Shown here in pieces: positions 29,003-36,351 of a stretch of 64,000 nucleotides of DNA. Each line of letters begins with the position of its first letter. The stretch's first letter is position 1. The position numbers and the translations under genes are program-made. The DNA is taken from positions 2,289,513-2,353,512 of the forward strand of contig NZ_KB850055.1 of the NCBI RefSeq assembly GCF_000369505.1, in the 5' to 3' direction. The stretch is from Acinetobacter sp. NIPH 298. Lineage in GTDB: Bacteria > Pseudomonadota > Gammaproteobacteria > Pseudomonadales > Moraxellaceae. The notes under the pieces were generated by a model. That model had not been told where the DNA came from. It saw only the letters and a program-made list of their open reading frames with translations, and made no database searches.

Positions 29003-29397
29003 AACTCACCCCCAAACTCTTTTTTAATCGCCCAATACCCACGTGTTCCACCCACACGCTCAAGCCAATCCGCATCTTTTAAATGATTCAGATGCTTTTG
29101 TAAGGCAGACTGATTAATGCCAAGTTGCTCTGCCAAAGAGCGATAAGAAACTTTCGGATTACGCTGAATTAAAACTAAAATTTCTTGTTGGCGTTCGGTG
29201 AGTTGATTTGCTTCGATTGCACCACCTAAACCCTCTATTACACCACTTGAATGATCAATTGCACCACCTATTGCACCACTTTCCAAATCAATCACAGGAC
29301 GGTATAGCTTCACATCAAAAAAATCATTGGTTTCTAAAAATTCAGGTGTTGCCAGTTTTTCAGCTTCACACAGTAGAGAGGGTTGCTCAAAGCTCAT
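28999..29397 (-). CDS. Winged-helix protein between hsdM and hsdS
   Basis: 132 residues. The C-terminal half is a helix-turn-helix: LTERQQEILVLIQRNPKVSYRSLAEQLGINQSALQKHLNHLKDADWLERVG. The N-terminal half contains a low-complexity GAIGGAIDHSSGVIEGLGGAIE stretch, as seen before the winged helix at the C-terminus of AlbA/Fic-associated regulators. It overlaps the hsdM end by 11 bases and hsdS by 4, so it is co-translated with the methylase genes. Possible role: DNA-binding regulator of the locus. Known elsewhere as an accessory ORF of some type I loci, without an established function. Confidence 0.72.
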   Translation of the reverse strand: MSFEQPSLLCEAEKLATPEFLETNDFFDVKLYRPVIDLESGAIGGAIDHSSGVIEGLGGAIEANQLTERQQEILVLIQRNPKVSYRSLAEQLGINQSALQKHLNHLKDADWLERVGGTRGYWAIKKEFGGEL

Positions 29398-31117
29398 AAC
29401 CTAAGCCTTTTAAGTTCTTTTTGATTTCACTTTCCAGTACAGCACTTTCAGCAAATTGCTGTTTCAGTTGCCCTGTTAAGCGTGCCATCTTCTCGGCAAA
29501 AGGTTCTCCATCATCTTCCTGCTCGACTGCGCCCACATAACGTCCTGGGGTCAGTACATAATCATGCTTCTGAATGTCTTTTAACTCAGCCGAGAAACAA
29601 AAGCCTTTTTCATCCTGATAAGCTTCACCTTCAAAATTTTCACCTTGTTGCCAAGCGTGTAAGGCATTGGTAATTTTGGCAATATCTGCATCAGTAAAGT
29701 CACGCAGTACACGATCTTTCATATAGCCCAAGTTACGAGCGTCAATAAATAAAGTCTTGCCCTCACGATTGGCTTTCTTTTTATCTAGGGATAAACCATT
29801 CTTTTTATCTTTGGTCAGAAACCAAATACAGGCAGGGATTTGCGTATTGGTAAACAGTTGCCCTGGCAATGCCACGATACATTCGACCAAATCTGCTTCA
29901 ATCAGGTTTTTACGGATTTCACCCTCATTGTTGGTATTGGAACTCATCGAACCATTGGCAAGCAAAAGTGCCATACTGCCCGTTGGTGATAGATGGTGCA
30001 GCATGTGCTGCATCCAAGCAAAGTTGGCATTGCCCTGTGGCGGTGTGCCGTATTTCCAACGTACATCACTTTCCAGTGAAGCGTGCCACCAATCTTTGAT
30101 ATTAAACGGTGGATTTGCCATCACAAAGTCAGCACGTAAGTCTTGGTGTTGGTCGTCTAAAAAGGTGTCGGCGTTCTTTTTACCAAAGTTAAAGTCAATG
30201 CCACGTATCGCCATGTTCATGGCAGCCAGTTTCCACGTGGTCGGGTTACTTTCTTGCCCGTAAATAGAAATATGCTTTTTCTGTTCCGATGCTTTGTAGT
30301 GCTTTTCTTGTGCATGTTGTTCAATGAATTTTTCACTGGACACAAAGAAACCACCCGAACCCATTGCAGGGTCATAGACTCGACCTTTATAGGGCTGCAA
30401 CATTTCCACAATCAAAGTCACGATACTTTTAGGTGTGTAATATTGCCCACCTTGCTTGCCTTCGGCTAAAGCAAACTGCCCTAAAAAATATTCGTAAACA
30501 TGCCCGAGAATGTCTTTACTGTGCAGACTGAGTTTTTCACCATTGTATTCAGGCTTGGTAAAGCTGGTGTCCGAAAAGGTGTTGATCAAATCCAACAGCT
30601 TGTCGTTATCTAGCTGATACTGACCAATACGGTTGAGAATGCCTTTTAATTTAGGGTTGGCTTTTTCAATTTCATCAAAAGCATTATCAACTAACCAAGA
30701 GATAGAACGTAATTTGACATCTTGCCCATGTTCATCTTGCCAAATAATCGAACCAATCGCTAAAGCGGCTGTATTTTGCAATGTTGTCCAACGTGCTGCT
30801 TTAGGCACCCAAAACACATTTTTTTCTTGATAGTAATCGATAATTTCTAATTCATCAGCGATTGCTTGTTGGTATTCCTCTTCTGTGTCGTATTGATCAC
30901 GAGGCATGTAATAGATGTTGTGATCATCTGCTTGAGCAAATAAATCTTTAAGTTCAGACTGACGTTCATCAAAGGCATCTGCCACATATTTTAGGAAAAT
31001 CAACCCAAGGACAATATGTTTGTAGTTGGCAGCGTCTAGGCTGCTTCTGAGTTTGTCAGCGGCTTTCCAGAGCTTGTCATCTAGGTCATTTAGAAACTTT
31101 TGTTCCAACGATTGCAT
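29387..31117 (-). CDS. hsdM: Type I restriction enzyme, DNA methyltransferase subunit (HsdM)
   Basis: 576 residues. The N-terminal HsdM_N helical domain (LWKAADKLRSSLDAANYKHIVLGLIFLKYVAD) is followed by the N6-adenine methylase core: GGQYYTPKSIV (223-233), motif I DPAMGSGGFF (249-258) and motif IV NPPF (335-338). Together with HsdS it methylates the host recognition site; with HsdR it restricts. First gene of the hsdM-wHTH-hsdS-kwaA-like-kwaB-like operon. The frame is intact. Confidence 0.96.
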   Translation of the reverse strand: MQSLEQKFLNDLDDKLWKAADKLRSSLDAANYKHIVLGLIFLKYVADAFDERQSELKDLFAQADDHNIYYMPRDQYDTEEEYQQAIADELEIIDYYQEKNVFWVPKAARWTTLQNTAALAIGSIIWQDEHGQDVKLRSISWLVDNAFDEIEKANPKLKGILNRIGQYQLDNDKLLDLINTFSDTSFTKPEYNGEKLSLHSKDILGHVYEYFLGQFALAEGKQGGQYYTPKSIVTLIVEMLQPYKGRVYDPAMGSGGFFVSSEKFIEQHAQEKHYKASEQKKHISIYGQESNPTTWKLAAMNMAIRGIDFNFGKKNADTFLDDQHQDLRADFVMANPPFNIKDWWHASLESDVRWKYGTPPQGNANFAWMQHMLHHLSPTGSMALLLANGSMSSNTNNEGEIRKNLIEADLVECIVALPGQLFTNTQIPACIWFLTKDKKNGLSLDKKKANREGKTLFIDARNLGYMKDRVLRDFTDADIAKITNALHAWQQGENFEGEAYQDEKGFCFSAELKDIQKHDYVLTPGRYVGAVEQEDDGEPFAEKMARLTGQLKQQFAESAVLESEIKKNLKGLGYEL

Positions 31118-31614
31118 GTAATTTCCTCAGTCTAAGATTAACCGCTTTGGTTTTATACTTTATGTTCAATAATAGGCATAAGGTAGCATAACTGCGACCT
31201 GTTAAAAGTCATGCTCTTAACAAAAAAATGGCATGGGTTAAGTGTGCCAATTTTAGCGTAATACGCAAAAGCAAAATAGCCGTTTTATAATTGTTGCGAC
31301 ATGTGTTGACGTACAAATAATACAACCTACGACATTACTCGACTTGGACGCTTAGATTTAACCTAATTTAGTATTTTCCATGCTGGCGAATCACTGCAAT
31401 TCACCCAATAATAAAAGGTTGCACTTGTTGTCGCGAAGTACGCTTGCATACAGTTGCTCGCCGTGTCTAAGCTAGGCTAGCTATGCGACTTCATTATCCC
31501 CAGTAATAATTTAGCTTTTAAAGTCTCCAATAAAAAGACATGATTTGTCACACTGATGTATGGATGCATTCTCTGCTATACTCATTTTTGTTGTTAAATT
31601 GATGGAGTCTCAAA
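31118..31614. other. Intergenic region between hsdM and the Fic module
   Basis: 500 bp with promoters of the hsd operon (minus) and the yhfG-fic pair (plus). No coding frame or strong hairpin. A stretch around 31,400-31,500 is richer in G+C and contains the self-complementary AAGCTAGGCTAGC-like core, but I cannot name it. Confidence 0.4.
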
Positions 31615-31782
31615 GTGCTTAAGACCACCGAACAGAAAAAAAAATATATTCAAGACACACGTTTGCAAAACTACCTTGCGAGCCTCAAACTTGAAGGAAT
31701 CATCACATCTGGTAATATAGCACAGCTCAACAAAGCGCAAATTTTGCAAAAATATAAAAAGTATTCACAACAAGAAAACTAG
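31615..31782 (+). CDS. YhfG-like Fic antitoxin (55 aa)
   Basis: A short frame from GTG 31615, which follows GATGGAGTCTCAAA, to TAG 31,780-31,782. The product is basic and helical; NYLASLKLEGIITSG contains the class I Fic inhibition motif (S/T)-x3-E-(G/N) as S23-LKL-E27-G28. In class I systems this helix of the antitoxin (VbhA, YhfG) blocks ATP binding by the Fic protein. Position 12 bp before the fic gene fits. The gene is easily missed because of its size and GTG start. Confidence 0.8.
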   Translation: MLKTTEQKKKYIQDTRLQNYLASLKLEGIITSGNIAQLNKAQILQKYKKYSQQEN

Positions 31783-31794
31783 TCGGGTGCTTAA

Positions 31795-32391
31795 ATGGAT
31801 AAGTATGGCGAACTGGGTGATAGCCTATATTGCTACTCAGGTACAAATATTTTAAAAAACAAGCTGAATATCCGTGATGAGCAGATTTTAGAGCAAGCCG
31901 AACTTGAACTGTCTGGCATATCAAGCAGTCTGATTGAATATGCAGAACCACCTTACAACCTGCAATATTTACAATCTATTCATGCCCAGCTTTTTGGTGA
32001 CTTATACGAATGGGCTGGACAACTTCGACAGATTGATATTTCCAAAGGCGATACACGATTTTGTACTTTTACACGTATCGAAATTGAAACCAATAAACTT
32101 TTGAACACACTACAGCAGCACAATTACTTTCAAGGTTTAGAGCCACAGCAACTTATACCAAAGCTTGCCGATTTGTATTGTGAACTCAATGTCATCCATC
32201 CATTTCGTGAAGGCAATGGACGCACCCAACGTATTTTCTTTGAACACCTCATTGTGTACTGTGGCTATGGTGTAGATTGGTCGCGAATTGAATCACAAGC
32301 ATTGTGGGTACAAGCGAACATTGAAGGCTTTTATGGCAAATTAAACCCATTGATTAAAATATTTGAACGCTGCCTGATTCTTACTGATTAA
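31795..32391 (+). CDS. fic: Fic-family AMP transferase toxin
   Basis: 198 residues. The catalytic loop HPFREGNGRTQR (135-146) matches H-x-F-x-(D/E)-GNGR-x2-R in full, and the flap region with GDTRFCTF is present. Such enzymes transfer AMP to targets (gyrase and topoisomerase IV in VbhT/FicT) and are held inactive by the small partner. The protein carries no inhibitory S/T-x3-E-G/N motif of its own before the Fic core, consistent with a class I arrangement. Placed in the island beside the restriction block, it may contribute to island stability. Confidence 0.92.
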   Translation: MDKYGELGDSLYCYSGTNILKNKLNIRDEQILEQAELELSGISSSLIEYAEPPYNLQYLQSIHAQLFGDLYEWAGQLRQIDISKGDTRFCTFTRIEIETNKLLNTLQQHNYFQGLEPQQLIPKLADLYCELNVIHPFREGNGRTQRIFFEHLIVYCGYGVDWSRIESQALWVQANIEGFYGKLNPLIKIFERCLILTD

Positions 32392-32398
32392 AAAAAAA

Positions 32399-32414
32399 GG
32401 GAGCCGAAGCTCCC
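32399..32414 (-). terminator. Terminator of the island radA gene
   Basis: GGGAGC-CGAA-GCTCCC with an eight-base A-run on its left, hence a U-run on the minus-strand transcript. It overlaps the downstream edge of fic, where both genes converge. Confidence 0.7.
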
Positions 32415-32468
32415 ATTAGTTTATGCACGGTTTTGCAATTTAAGTTCTTTGGGAGCATCAGGTCGTAT

Positions 32469-32576
32469 TGTAATGGTCTAATGGAATCGGGCAGTTCGAT
32501 AGGTATAAACCATCGCCGTTACGAGGGCAACGACATGAACAAGCACAGAGGCACTTTTACACCTGAATTCAAGTGA
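32469..32576 (+). pseudogene. Remnant of an IS3-type insertion sequence (start of OrfA)
   Basis: The stretch begins TGTAATGGTCTAATG, like a left terminal repeat of IS3-family elements, and contains ATG 32535 after ACGAGGGCAACGAC. It encodes MNKHRGTFTPEFK then a stop. The (R/K)xxFTPEFK start is characteristic of IS3-family OrfA transposases. All downstream transposase sequence is missing, so only about 105 bp of the element survive. Confidence 0.65.
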
Positions 32577-32597
32577 CATATTAGTGAGTAAATACCG

Positions 32598-34085
32598 CTA
32601 GTAGTCATCTACACAATAATCCTCAAGCTCGTCAAAATCATCATCTTCATCCGACTTAGAGTGAACCTTTCCACGTCCTTGCTGTGCATTCTCATTTTTA
32701 GCACTAGCGATGCCATTTTCAAAAACTATTTGTAATACCTGTTTCAAATTCTCAACGGTTATTACTTCCATTTGTTCGATCGGTTTTTGTGGGGCATTTG
32801 CTTGAGGCACGATTACAACTTTAAAACCATGCTTTTGTGCTTCCTTAATTCGCTCCTGTGCATTGGATACAGTACGAATTTCTCCTGACAAGCCTACTTC
32901 ACCAAATACAGCCACATCTCGTGGCAAAGGTTGATTATTTAAACTCGATACACACGCCAATAAAACAGCTAAATCCGAGCCTGTTTCAGTAATCTTTAAA
33001 CCACCTACAATATTGACATAGACATTATGCTCAACAAGATTTACACCCGCTCGCTCACGCATTACAGCTAACAACATAGAAAGTCTGTTGTGTTCCACCC
33101 CTAGCACCACATGGCGAGCTTGGTTTTTTGACTCACTGACCAAAGACTGAACTTCAACCAAGAATGGGCGCGCGCCCTCCCGACTGACCATGACCACAGA
33201 ACCAGCAAAAGGCTCAGCATAACGCTTTAAAAAAATAGCAGCAGGGTTGACCACCTCTTTTAAACCTTGTTCTGTCATTTCAAAAACACTCAATTCATTC
33301 ACAGCACCAAAACGGTTCTTGACCGCTCTCAACATCCGATACTGCAAATCACTTTGACCCTCAAAATACAATACACAGTCAACCATGTGCTCAAGCACTC
33401 GTGGTCCCGCTAAAGCACCTTCTTTCGTGACATGACCTACGATCAGTAAAGATATACCTGTATGTTTAGCATATCTGGTTAAGATTGAAGCAGACTCCTT
33501 AATTTGCGTTGTACTTCCTGAAGCGGACGGAACAGACTCCGTATAAAGGGTTTGAATAGAATCCAGTATCACTATAGATGTATTTTGTTTATCTAATATT
33601 TCGCAAATACGCTCCACATTTGTTTCAGCCATAGCATTCAGTTTATCCACTGGCAAAGCTAAACGTTTAGCACGCATTGCAACTTGCGACAGCGATTCCT
33701 CCCCTGTGATATATAAAACAGATTGTTTTTCTGCAATATGTGTAGCAGTTTGTAGAAGTAGAGTTGACTTACCAATGCCCGGATCGCCACCAATTAATAC
33801 AACTGAACCACTTGCCAAACCACCACCTAGTACACGATCAAACTCCCCTATACCAGTTGAACACCTAATCTCCTGACTTGCCTTAACCTCATTTAATTTC
33901 GTTATATGATGGTGCTCTCCTGCGTAACCAGAATTATTGAGACCTGCGATGGCTCGATGTTGAGTTTTTACCTCAACAATACTTTTCCTAAAACTATTAT
34001 AATCACCGCAGTTAATACATTGTTTTACCCATTGCTCCTCTTTGTGCCCACATTGACTACATGCAAAAAGCACACTTTTAACCAT
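32598..34085 (-). CDS. radA: RadA-like DNA repair ATPase, island copy
   Basis: About 495 residues, a RecA-like branch-migration ATPase. Zinc finger C9-x2-C12 ... C23-x2-C26, Walker A GGDPGIGKSTLL (99-110), the RadA motif KNRFGAVNE, and a C-terminal Lon-like domain (VGGLKITETGSDLAVLLA; GEVGLSGEIRTV). ATG 34085 starts MVKSVLFACSQCG like other RadA proteins; an in-frame start at 34145 adds 20 unlike residues. The C-terminus carries an unusual acidic tail (SDEDDDFDELEDYCVDDY). Because radA is normally a chromosomal housekeeping gene, this is probably a second, horizontally carried paralog. Confidence 0.9.
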   Translation of the reverse strand: MVKSVLFACSQCGHKEEQWVKQCINCGDYNSFRKSIVEVKTQHRAIAGLNNSGYAGEHHHITKLNEVKASQEIRCSTGIGEFDRVLGGGLASGSVVLIGGDPGIGKSTLLLQTATHIAEKQSVLYITGEESLSQVAMRAKRLALPVDKLNAMAETNVERICEILDKQNTSIVILDSIQTLYTESVPSASGSTTQIKESASILTRYAKHTGISLLIVGHVTKEGALAGPRVLEHMVDCVLYFEGQSDLQYRMLRAVKNRFGAVNELSVFEMTEQGLKEVVNPAAIFLKRYAEPFAGSVVMVSREGARPFLVEVQSLVSESKNQARHVVLGVEHNRLSMLLAVMRERAGVNLVEHNVYVNIVGGLKITETGSDLAVLLACVSSLNNQPLPRDVAVFGEVGLSGEIRTVSNAQERIKEAQKHGFKVVIVPQANAPQKPIEQMEVITVENLKQVLQIVFENGIASAKNENAQQGRGKVHSKSDEDDDFDELEDYCVDDY

Positions 34086-34258
34086 AATTGACAACCTATG
34101 CTGGACTGATAAACGCAGCCTAACCAGCATAATTGTCTTTCTCAAGAGCTGCGGCGGAATAAGGGCAATGGGTAGTAAATAGTGTGAAAAAAATATTCAA
34201 TTGATTAAGAGTGATAACCCATCCAAGATGCTAACTAGCGTCAAAAAAAAAATTACAT

Positions 34259-34861
34259 TTATAACCACATCCCCTTTGATGAATAAATAAGGGAAATTGC
34301 ATTAGTAACCATAGTCCGACCAGATGTAACCTGTGTCTGCGTAATCTGGGATAACAATCCATTTTCTGAAAGAAGGTCATCATATAAGGTCAGTTTACGC
34401 TCAAGATAAAAACGCTTAAGCCATGCCGACGCTACTTTTTGACGTAACTCAATACGAAGAATTTCTGTCTGAGCATTAGCTGAACCCAATTCAGCTTTTG
34501 CTAATTCTATTTCGGCCAATCTTTTGGCACGATTTGGAAAATCTTGCATGATGCCAATCTTTTGCATCGTCATGCCTTCTTGTGTGACTGACCATGCGGC
34601 ATCGCCAGACACGGGGTAATTATCTAAGCCAACAAACAGTTTAGGATTGGGTAAGATACCGGAAGCTGAAACCATATTCTCAGCGCCTTCAATCTGAGCA
34701 CTATTGGCCCTTAGAGTAGGTGCATATTGCTCAGCAAGCTTCAACGCTGTATCCAAAGTCAATGGCTGGGCATAAGCATGACCATAACTCAAGAAAAAAC
34801 AGATCGTCGCAATTGAGCATCCACCCCATTTTAGGGACAGTTTTTCTTTATTAAAGTTCAT
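34259..34861 (-). pseudogene. Truncated TolC-family outer membrane efflux protein (CzcC/CusC-like)
   Basis: The 200-residue product has a signal peptide (CSIATICFFLSYGHAYAQP), then LTLDTALKLAEQYAPTLRANSAQIEGAENMVSASGILPNPKL, the start of a TolC-type factor. Homology stops at TSGRTMVTNAI (about residue 188), followed by 12 unrelated residues and a stop. Intact members have about 420 residues, so more than half is missing, as are the expected RND pump and adaptor genes. Probably a deletion at the junction with the radA segment. Confidence 0.8.
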
Positions 34862-34941
34862 ATTTTTAGCTCTAAAATGATGTACACGCGCACGTGCAGA
34901 ACATCCATAGAAAACTCTATGAATGGTGATTAGTCATCAAA

Positions 34942-35346
34942 TTAATTAGAGCGTGGGGGTTTCCATAAATTGGATGGATCAGATGAGGTGAAATTTTGAT
35001 TTAATGGAGAAAAAGCAGACTGTTCCACAGGGGAAGAAACCATAGATTGCAAAACACCTAGTGCTGTAGATGTATATGCAATTTTAGAAAATGACATAAT
35101 ACAATCTTGCTTAGACATACATGATGGATCATGTAATTGCTTCTTAATCTTTACTTCAGCTTTCATACAATCCATGTGCATAGCACTTGCTTTTTCATGA
35201 TCTTCAGAATTCATCATTTGCATGGATTGCATATCTTGAGATGACATTAAACATGGACTATGTACAGATGCAGCAGCTGCTGCCGATCCTACGATGAGGA
35301 TAGCAAATGATAAAAACAGCGAAAGGCATGTTTTTAACCAGTGCAT
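34942..35346 (-). CDS. Exported Met/Cys/His-rich protein, copper locus
   Basis: 134 residues: signal peptide (about 1-27, LSFAILIVGSAAAAASV), then a Met-rich segment (SSQDMQSMQMMNSEDHEKASAMHMDCMK) and cysteine pairs PSCMSKQDC. These are typical soft-metal ligands. No family name is certain; small proteins of this kind accompany copB and tolC genes in copper loci. It follows copB by 111 bp in the same direction, so it probably belongs to the cop transcript and binds copper in the periplasm. Confidence 0.65.
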   Translation of the reverse strand: MHWLKTCLSLFLSFAILIVGSAAAAASVHSPCLMSSQDMQSMQMMNSEDHEKASAMHMDCMKAEVKIKKQLHDPSCMSKQDCIMSFSKIAYTSTALGVLQSMVSSPVEQSAFSPLNQNFTSSDPSNLWKPPRSN

Positions 35347-35457
35347 AACGTCATGACCAAAATTTAAGCTTTTTTAGTTTTACAGATTTAGAAAAATTAG
35401 CAATTTTATTCATTAAAATAGCAGCCTTAAGGCTGCTATTTTAATATCGAGACAAAA

Positions 35458-36351
35458 TTAGAAAACTAATTCAATACCTGCCCCGTATAACCACCCTTTT
35501 TCAGAATCTGTAGCTTCTTGAAAAGTCGTTAATTTCTGCCCTTTTTCATATTGATAAGCGACATCAACAAATGGTCTGATACGCTTATTAATCTCGTAAC
35601 GAGTTTTTATACCTGTCTTTAACTCAGACAAACCTGACTTTGCAGCAAAATCTGAATTATCATTAAGCACAATATCTGCTGCAATATATGGCTGAGTAAT
35701 TAGCTTTTGAGTGAGTAATAGATCTCGATCAAACTCAAAACTGGCTCCCCAAAAATTATTTTCACCACCATAAAGATAAGCTTTTGTCTCAAAGAAATAA
35801 GGAGCAAGACCTAATAATCCAATAACGCCATCAATGCGATTACTATTACGGTTATTTTTGTCCTCACTATACCTTACCCCAGCTTGTACATCCCAAAATG
35901 CTGCAACATTTCTACTGTAAAGAGCTGATACATCATATTTGGGGTCATTACTCTCCGCTTTATTCATATTAGCTTCAACAAACATTCGATTTTCATCTGT
36001 TCCAATCAATGCCTCGAAACTCGAACCTAAGCTGCCCTTTCCATCTTTATCAACTATCCACTCATTGGAAAATTTAGTTGTTTGATAGATTTGCCCACCA
36101 TGCTCGTTCAAATGTTTTTTATGATTTTGGCTAAAAGCTAAAGTTTCAAGTTCTTTGCTGTTTGAAGACTTTTGATCAGTATTACGTTCAACATAGCCTA
36201 ATCCGCCTGATTCTCTTAAAAGCACATTCATACTTGACGTACTCTTATTTAGATTTTCAGTCGAATTATCATTAGCAAATGCCATACCTGCTGAACCAAT
36301 TAAAGCAACTGATAAAAGTGTTTTTGAAAAAAGTTTTTTAGTGGTTTGCAT
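35458..36351 (-). CDS. copB: Copper resistance outer membrane protein CopB
   Basis: 297 residues with a signal peptide cleaved after SAGMAFA. The mature protein is a CopB/PcoB beta-barrel: repeated amphipathic strands such as DVQAGVRYSEDKN, LAPYFFETKAYLYGG, FWGASFEFDRDLLLTQKL and a C-terminal GWLYGAGIELVF ending in an aromatic residue. The N-terminal Met/His-rich domain common in CopB is short here. It overlaps copA by 14 bases and probably works with it in periplasmic copper handling. Confidence 0.9.
   Translation of the reverse strand: MQTTKKLFSKTLLSVALIGSAGMAFANDNSTENLNKSTSSMNVLLRESGGLGYVERNTDQKSSNSKELETLAFSQNHKKHLNEHGGQIYQTTKFSNEWIVDKDGKGSLGSSFEALIGTDENRMFVEANMNKAESNDPKYDVSALYSRNVAAFWDVQAGVRYSEDKNNRNSNRIDGVIGLLGLAPYFFETKAYLYGGENNFWGASFEFDRDLLLTQKLITQPYIAADIVLNDNSDFAAKSGLSELKTGIKTRYEINKRIRPFVDVAYQYEKGQKLTTFQEATDSEKGWLYGAGIELVF

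Noticed and set aside
29757..30263. 168-codon plus-strand frame inside hsdM
   Set aside because: Antisense to the methylase gene, low-complexity and Ser-rich, no recognisable domain.
31440..31500. Weak similarity between 31.44 kb and 50.34 kb (AC-TAGC-like and TTCATTATcc/gc)
   Set aside because: Only short, scattered matches; not enough to call a resolution site or duplicated element.
34097..34131. TATGCTGG/CCAGCATA hairpin upstream of the island radA as a riboswitch or attenuator
   Set aside because: Only 8-bp arms with no terminator alternative or conserved core; probably incidental.
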